64,000 nucleotides of DNA from Labia minor (taxonomy: Eukaryota > Arthropoda > Insecta > Dermaptera > Spongiphoridae): the NCBI GenBank assembly GCA_963082975.1, contig OY720348.1, positions 73,991,719 to 74,055,718 of the forward strand, written 5' to 3'. Under the pieces are notes generated by a model. The model was not told the DNA's origin and did no database searches. It saw only the letters and a program-made list of their open reading frames with translations. The translations under genes and the position numbers were made by a program. Each line of letters begins with the position of its first letter. Position 1 is the first letter of the stretch. Shown one piece after another: positions 58,111 through 64,000 of this stretch.

Positions 58111-59745
58111 ATTTGTTTTGTTTTTTTGTTCTTTTTGAATCAAAGTCGCCTAGAGATCTGTAAAGACATACCATTTATCATAATATATATATATTAATAT
58201 ATATATATACAAGTATGTAAATATTAATTAATTTTATATATCATCACAGAAAATAATTTCATTATTTTCATGTAAATACAAAATGTAAATCTATAACTAA
58301 TTAATTACATATATTAGATGGATAAGTAGATAGTTCATTAATTAGATAGTAAGTTTAAATAGAAAGTAGATAGATCATTAATTAATAACAAATTATATAA
58401 TTTTTTATTAAAATACCAATTTTATCTCTGACATTTAAATTAATTACTTCTATGTTCATTAATAGCTATATATCAATCATTAATTTAGTTAATTGATTTA
58501 TTTCTTGTTATTAGAAAAGGTAGGTGACCCAGTGGCCATTCGGTAACCCCAACCCCCTCTTCATCTCCAATCCATGAAAAGTTTTTAATTAAATTAATGG
58601 TGAATATTCTATAGATTCCAATATATACAGTTCGTTGTATGTAAATATCCCTGTGTATATGTAATAAAATCACCTAGAGTTGTTTTCAATCGTTAAATGA
58701 CAAATATTTGCTAAATCTAAATATCCTTTGATGCTAAGTAATGAAAATTTAAATTCCCATCCATGAGTTGCCATCAACAAGTGAATATTTTTAATTAATA
58801 CAAATATGAAAGCTTTGAAAAAAAATCAAAAAGCATCCCATAGGATATTAATAATGACATATAATATTAATATTATTATTAACAATATCATTGAACCAAT
58901 AATCAATATTATGAGGAGAGATTTTTATGAGTGGGTGCTGATGAGTGCATTAGAAACGATCTATTGAGTTATATATAAATACGAGTATATACACGTATAT
59001 AGTAAAATATTTGTATTTCCATCTGGGTGGAAGGATTTGAGTTAATCAATACTCCTATTGTTTGTTATTATCATTGAAAATTATATAATCTAAAAAAATG
59101 AATATTTAATTATATTTGATTGTCAAGTTTTTTTTTTAAATTAATTTTATTATTAATTAACTATTTTGTCAGATTTATTTTACGGATTTATAATTTCATT
59201 CATTATCAAGAGTAAGTATTTAATTTAATCTAGGGAAATTTAACATTTGGAGATTTGTAATGCTTTTGTTAAAATAATATGGATACAAATGGTTATTTCC
59301 ATGAATTATAACACAGAAATATATATATATATGTTAATATATTTATGTTTAGATAATAATAAAATAATATTAAAAATATATAATAATAAATTTCTTAGAA
59401 TCTAATATTTTGCATCCATATTTAATCAAATATACTTAATTTTACTAATACAATTACTATATATATATTGTCATATCATGTTTCTGATTTAAATATGAAA
59501 ATCAATTTTTTTTTATAAATTTTTAAGATACTCTATTATTTTTGCAATAAAAACATCAATGAGTTCTGCAAAATGTCAGTAGTTGCTGTAGGCAATATCT
59601 GTATAGTACGGTGGATGTTGAAACAATTCGAATCATAATCCTTTTAATTATTTTTTATCCACATGAGTCAGTGAGCATTGTGTTGGTGAAGTACTAAATT
59701 TTCTTTTTAGATGTCTGTTTTTTCTAAATAGGGATAAATAAATTA
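58111..59745. other. AT-rich stretch, nothing recognised
   Basis: Imperfect GATA-like repeats (AGTAGATAGTTCATTAATTA) at about 58325-58390 and (TA)n at 58184-58210. No coding signal. Confidence 0.4.
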
Positions 59746-60225
59746 TTAGGTTGGAGGGAAAGTTCTGTCGTATTTTTTGTAGGTAATTTTTCTTCTTGGA
59801 AAATAATCCACATTGAAGAAGAAATTGCAGAAGAGTTTGGCATTCATCATACAACTGTTGGAGATTACATTAAATCTTTTAGGTTTGTGTTAAAGTAAAG
59901 TGTTTGGATTCCACATGAATTAACGGAAAATTATTTGTCTGGTTGTGCAAGAATGTGTTCATCACATCTGATTAGATACAATGTAAAGAGCCGTTTTGGA
60001 CAAGATGGCTACAGGAGATGCAAAGTGAATTCTTTACGAGAATAGGAAGAGAAATAAAATTTGACTGCAAACCAGGAACATCATCAGCAACAGTTCCAAA
60101 ACCAAGTATCCATCAACGAAAAGTAAAAAAAAAACGCTTTGTTTGTTGTGAGACAAGAAAGGTCCAGTATACTACAGAGAACAACCATTCTGTACTGTAA
60201 TCAGCTGGATAAATTGAATGAATTG
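59746..60225 (+). pseudogene. Mariner transposase relic with left terminus
   Basis: TTAGGTTGGAGGGAAAGTTC followed by TGTCGTA at 59746 is a mariner-like terminal repeat. Downstream: EEEIAEEFGIHHTTVGDYIK, then after a stop SVWIPHELTENYLSGCARMC and SSHLIRYNVKSRFG, where the mariner motif W-V/I-P-H-E-L is clear. A second frame from 60018 reads TVPKPSIHQRKVKKKRFVCC and ETRKVQYTTENNHSVL, matching the region around the second catalytic aspartate of mariners (IHQRKVLL.VWWD..G.VYYE), which is not preserved. Stops, frameshifts and missing segments make it dead. No right terminus was found. Confidence 0.82.
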
Positions 60226-61210
60226 AAAATAATATCCAAACACTGTCTTAATAAAGTATTATTAATATACTACTACTATCATTTTATAATGAACGTTTTA
60301 ATTATAATCTAATATTAAATATTTCCACTTACTAAATATTTGATTATTTTAATTTTAAAATTAAATATCCGGTTTTATTGAATAAATCTATAAAAATTAG
60401 ATCGATAATTATAATATTATCCAATATAATTATATATATTTAAAATGATTTAACTTGGCTTAAATAGAGAATATTCCATATTTTTAGTATAATTATGGTA
60501 GAATCTAATTTTGTGTATGTGTGTAAACACCCACGCTTTGGTTGGATACAAGTTGTAATGATTTTGTTTATTTTCACCTGGTAAACCTGAAAATGAAGCA
60601 GGAAAGGATTAAATAAAATAGAAATAATCTTTTTCTTTGGCTATGAATTTTAAATAGAAATAAATGAGCTTCGTTAAAGCATAACCCTACTGACAGTTGA
60701 TAAACGGAGATATTTATTTATTTATTTTTTCTCTCTTTTTCTTTACTATGTTAAATGTAATCTTGTGTTATCATCTTTATGATTTCATATCATTCACAGA
60801 CTTTTATGTATTTTATCCTCGATAAAAATTCAATTTAATATGAAATTCTTTCTTCTTTAGTTAGAAAAAACCGACAGAGAGCGAAAAAATGTATATTCAG
60901 ATTATATCTATAAATATTTCCTCAACGTACCTTTTGAAACATCGGCAAACATTGGAATTTTCTTAAACGATTACTCTATTTATTTTCTGTTGTAAGTTGC
61001 TCTACGAATTCTGTCGCTCTCATCTAAAAATATAATTTAAAAGTTGAATTGCAAACATCTTGGAATGTTCAACAGACAATTTCAAATCATTTGCAAGAAT
61101 CCGAAATTCGTTGGAAATCCACTTTAATTCACTTTCACCGCTAAAAGAAATTATTTTTATTTGGTGATTTTGGTTCAATATTCCGATAAACTGTTTTTTA
61201 CCGTTTGGTT
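60226..61210. other. AT-rich stretch, nothing recognised
   Basis: No frame above 60 codons, no matched repeat. Confidence 0.45.
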
Positions 61211-61707
61211 GTAATGTCTGTGTGTGTGTGTGTGTGTGTGTGTATGTATCTAGACAAGATTAGACAAAAACGGTTTGAGCTAGAAATATGAAATTTTCTC
61301 TACGGGCATTATTCCAAATTCGTAGTTTTCTCTCAACTTTTGAGAAATGTAGATGGTCATTACCTAACACCTTTTCATTTTTTTTCCTCTAAACTGACCG
61401 TAAAAATAAAGATATAGGTTTGATAATTTTTCACATGATTAATAATTGTATAAAACTGCTATATATAGAATTTCAGCTTGATTGAATCGCTGAAAGTACC
61501 ACAATTAATTTTTTAACACTGCAAATCACGCGCCAACACGTGACGTGGTTCCATCAACAAAGAGCCAACCATGCGCCGGTTTAATAGATATTATTTATTA
61601 ATTTTAATTTATAATTTATAATTAATTAAATTTAATTTAAATATAATATATTCTGTTATTGATTCCAATTCAAATTTGCGAGATAGTCGAGTGGAGACAC
61701 TCCAGCT
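61211..61707 (+). mobile_element. DINE-1-like element lacking the first ~130 bp
   Basis: Begins at the GT microsatellite (AATGTCTGTGTGTGTGTGTG), then AAAACGGTTTGAGCTAGAAA, AACTGACCGTAAAAATAAAG, the TTTCAGC...GCTGAAA hairpin, ACACGTGACGTGG, GCGAGATAGT and the terminal CGAGTGGAGACACTCCAGCT. Confidence 0.84.
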
Positions 61708-62197
61708 AATTTCTTTTTAATTGAATAAATTGACATTTCAGGCCATTAACGTTACCTTATCAGTATTTCGTTTATTAAAGAGATATTAAATAGGATAAAT
61801 AGTAGAAAATAAACATTAAAAAAATAAAAATAAATAAATATTCTAAAGTTGTTTGTGAGATTGAAAAGGAGCACAAAAAATATTAATGAAATATTTATTT
61901 CTAAAGTAAAGATCGCAATATGTATTGTAAATTCGAAGGTGATGGGCCTTCAAAATATGGTCGCCGTGTCCTATACTCTTTTTTGATAGAAATATTAATA
62001 TTTCTGAAACACATCTATCCATTATTTTTATTTGATATATTATTGAATGTGTTGCTTATCATCTTCTTATCATTGGATGTAGCTTTGTTGAAAATAAATA
62101 ATGAATTATTGTATTTACCTCAAATGTTGCAATTTTTTGTGACAAAGTGAAGACTATCTAGTATCTGTCTTTAGAAAACCAAACGATTCGATCTCTT
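61708..62197. other. AT-rich stretch, nothing recognised
   Basis: A 76-codon frame at 61920-62150 starts MYCKFEGDGPSKYGRRVLYS and turns hydrophobic; unknown to me and not called. Confidence 0.3.
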
Positions 62198-62677
62198 TAC
62201 GAGGGTGGGGTGAAAAGTTTCCGGCCTGACCAAGAAAAACGATCTTATTACATTAATTTTTTGCTTTATTTTTCAACATTCAAGATAGCTGCGACCTGTA
62301 CGATGTCAGCTGAACGTGTGCGAAATATTTTGCACAAGCCTTTTGAACATGGAAAAGCTGTGTACAATGTGGGTAACGCGTTTGCTTACGTTACACCAAA
62401 ACCTGCTTCGAAAATCCATTTCTACCGACAATTTGGCGCTGTAGGCGTAATCCAAACGTTTTTTTGCGTGGATTCATAATTATTGATGAGACTTAAATTA
62501 AATTAAATCAAATGTGATTAATTAATTAAATAATTGATTAAATTAATTCAATTAATTAGAACACCGTTATGAGAAATACATCGTGTTGATGGAGATCAGG
62601 TGGAAAAATATAGCAAAAAAAAAATTAAAAACATCGTTTTCTTGGTCAGACCGGAAACTTTTCACTCCACCCTCGTA
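62198..62677. mobile_element. Mariner-like non-autonomous element with TA duplication
   Basis: The element is 62200-62675, 476 bp. The termini CGAGGGTGGGGTGAAAAGTT (left) and, reversed, CGAGGGTGGAGTGAAAAGTT (right) continue in register through TCCGGYCTGACCAAGAAAA. TA borders both ends (62198-62199, 62676-62677). It holds a deleted transposase. Confidence 0.85.
62210..62479 (+). pseudogene. Deleted mariner transposase remnant
   Basis: The frame reads through the left terminus (MKSFRPDQEKRS...) into IAATCTMSAERVRNILHKPF, which matches the second helix-turn-helix of mariners (...SAERVRNILH..L). It then jumps to YVTPKPASKIHF, near the position of YTPETKQQS in the family, and GAVGVIQTFF, near the WD..GVI segment. 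Both jumps imply deletions. The catalytic aspartates are not visible. It stops at 62479. Confidence 0.65.
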
Positions 62678-63394
62678 TTTATTCTTTGATAGATCTAGAT
62701 AGTATAGTCTACACCGTAAGGTCGTAATCGAATCATTTAATCCGCTTTGCAAGCCCTTTTGACATGGTGTTTGGGCAGTTTCCATATATTAATCTAAAAT
62801 TTAAATAAAATCAATAGAGGAATAGTTGAAAATAATTTGCATTAATGAAAATTGAGAAAGGAAATTTTCCTAGTTGTGTTTATTATTCGAGGCCAAATCC
62901 ATTTTATTCTTCCAGTTCTCTACAACGCAATGCACCATAAACTATGTGGATACAAAGAAATGTTGTAAAACAAATACTAAGTTATTTATTTCTTTTGCCA
63001 TCCGGAAAGTTGAAATAAGGTACAATTTATGGAAATTACAGCTATTCATAGAATTTTTATTTTTTAAAATACTAATAGTAATACTACGAATGAAAATAAT
63101 ATTATCCGAAATTCAAATATTTTTTAATTTTTTTCTTTTTGAACTGTATTAAATAAATTTAACGAGAAGACATAAAAAATGAAAAATTCAAATTTATTTT
63201 TTTAATAATCAATTCAATAATAGACTTTGTTAAAGCTGAAAGGGTAAGAAGGAGAAGAGGACCTCACGCCTCCACTATTCCGCTCATTTTTTAATTTTGA
63301 TATTGAATAATAATAATTAATAATAATAATATCGGTATACGTTTATACGATGAGACTAGATCAAAAACCTTATCAATTTATATATATAATATTT
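62678..63394. other. AT-rich stretch, nothing recognised
   Basis: A 92-codon frame at 62874-63152 is A/T-driven with no known domain. CTAGATAGTATAGTC (62694-62708) is a partial inverse of GACTATCTAGTATC (62151), just outside the mariner element. Confidence 0.3.
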
Positions 63395-63640
63395 CCAACT
63401 TCTTAGTCGCATCAACCACTTATCTGTACCACCTCCATCCAATTCCTACCTTCTTCCAATTCCCTCCAATCTATTTCTATATTGACTTACCACCGTTCCT
63501 TTCCCTATTCGTTTTTCTCCTGGACAAACTTTATCTTACTTATTCTTGAATAATAACCTCCTGGATTTTATGACTATAAATGTCATGCATTCTTCATTAT
63601 CTAATTTTTACCATTCCTCTATATTCTCCAATCTTTTGGA
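63395..63640 (-). pseudogene. LINE tail fragment, second LINE family
   Basis: Minus strand: KTNRERNGGKSI, then IGGNWKKVGIGWRWYR and VVDATKKLEIL, matching the end of arthropod LINE ORFs (WR.VV.AAK.L). It differs from the (TAGA)n-tailed family. Heavily decayed. Confidence 0.5.
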
Positions 63641-64000
63641 CTTATAAAATTAAAATAAAATTTTATTATGACATACCCTGAATTTTTTTCTTATCTTTCA
63701 AAGTCATGAACTACGTCCCCCACACATAATACATCCGATGCTATACCATATGATTCTATTCTTTAATATTTGATCCAATTTCTCTTCACTTTCTGAATAA
63801 AAAATTTGTTCGTAAAAAACTAAAAAAAAAAAAATATAATAACATCGAAAACAAATGTCATCAATTTTAAATAAAATAAGTTAGCTCCGGTGCAGAAGCA
63901 TCGCCATTAATGTCGATTTTTCTTTTTATTTATTTATTTTTCTTGACGCTTTATTATGAATGTCGAAGTGCTTCACTTTCTTATTTCTATATTTTCACTG
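63641..64000. other. AT-rich stretch, nothing recognised
   Basis: No supported feature to the end of the window. Confidence 0.45.

Noticed and set aside
62150-62710. Larger inverted pair outside the mariner element (GACTATCTAG/CTAGATAGTATAGTC)
   Set aside because: The match is short and does not extend, so a larger host element is not supported.
1-64000. CRISPR arrays, bacterial operons, phage or riboswitches
   Set aside because: No regularly spaced repeats, no dense coding; all recognisable features are of an animal nuclear genome.

Overview
The window looks like a piece of a large, repeat-rich, very A+T-rich animal genome (about three quarters A+T by eye), most likely an arthropod. The basis is the mix of relics: several mariner lineages, a piggyBac fragment, hAT-type non-autonomous elements, a non-LTR retrotransposon whose tail reads IIKSRRLRWAGHVARM, tRNA-derived SINEs, Helitron ends, and an abundant short repeat built like the Drosophila DINE-1/Helentron-associated elements. 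A crustacean such as a copepod would fit, but nothing here proves the taxon. I found no intact protein-coding gene, rRNA, functional tRNA or CRISPR array. Every coding trace I can recognise is a broken transposase or reverse-transcriptase fragment. The window is best read as intergenic or deep-intronic sequence.

Layout. 0-9 kb: a compound repeat with foldback arms (654-1710), a DINE-like copy (2387), a LINE scrap (4133), a 750-bp hAT element with perfect 8-bp target duplication (5826-6575) and two more DINE-like fragments (7573, 8835). 9-17 kb: AT-rich sequence, a deleted DINE-like copy (12725) and a piggyBac relic (13534-14153). 17-27 kb: two SINEs, a LINE 3' end, the second and third compound repeats, and a retrotransposon tail with a restriction-like endonuclease domain (25815). 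27-34 kb: an intact DINE-like copy (27001), another sitting inside a hAT element (28473-29331), a mariner MITE with a transposase N-terminus (30401-30760), a SINE with 14-bp target duplication, and a mariner relic (33776). 34-41 kb: a Helitron 5' end, LINE tails, Helitron 3' ends with GC-rich hairpins, and a DINE-like copy inside a second repeat. 41-64 kb: a compound repeat (44356), a long AT repeat (45400-46195), mariner fragments at 48811, 59746 and 62200, foldback elements at 53988 and 57361, DINE-like copies at 49432 and 61211, and LINE tails.

How the parts relate. The most abundant family is the DINE-like element: ten copies, eight of which share the same 3' hairpin. Two copies interrupt other repeats that also occur elsewhere in the window without the insertion. 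This gives internal empty-site evidence that the element is a real, precisely bounded unit. A few more G+C-rich, apparently single-copy islands (around 2.2, 19.2-20.2, 22.9, 37.3, 51.9 and 57 kb) are the only places where host exons or conserved non-coding elements might hide; none could be shown to code.
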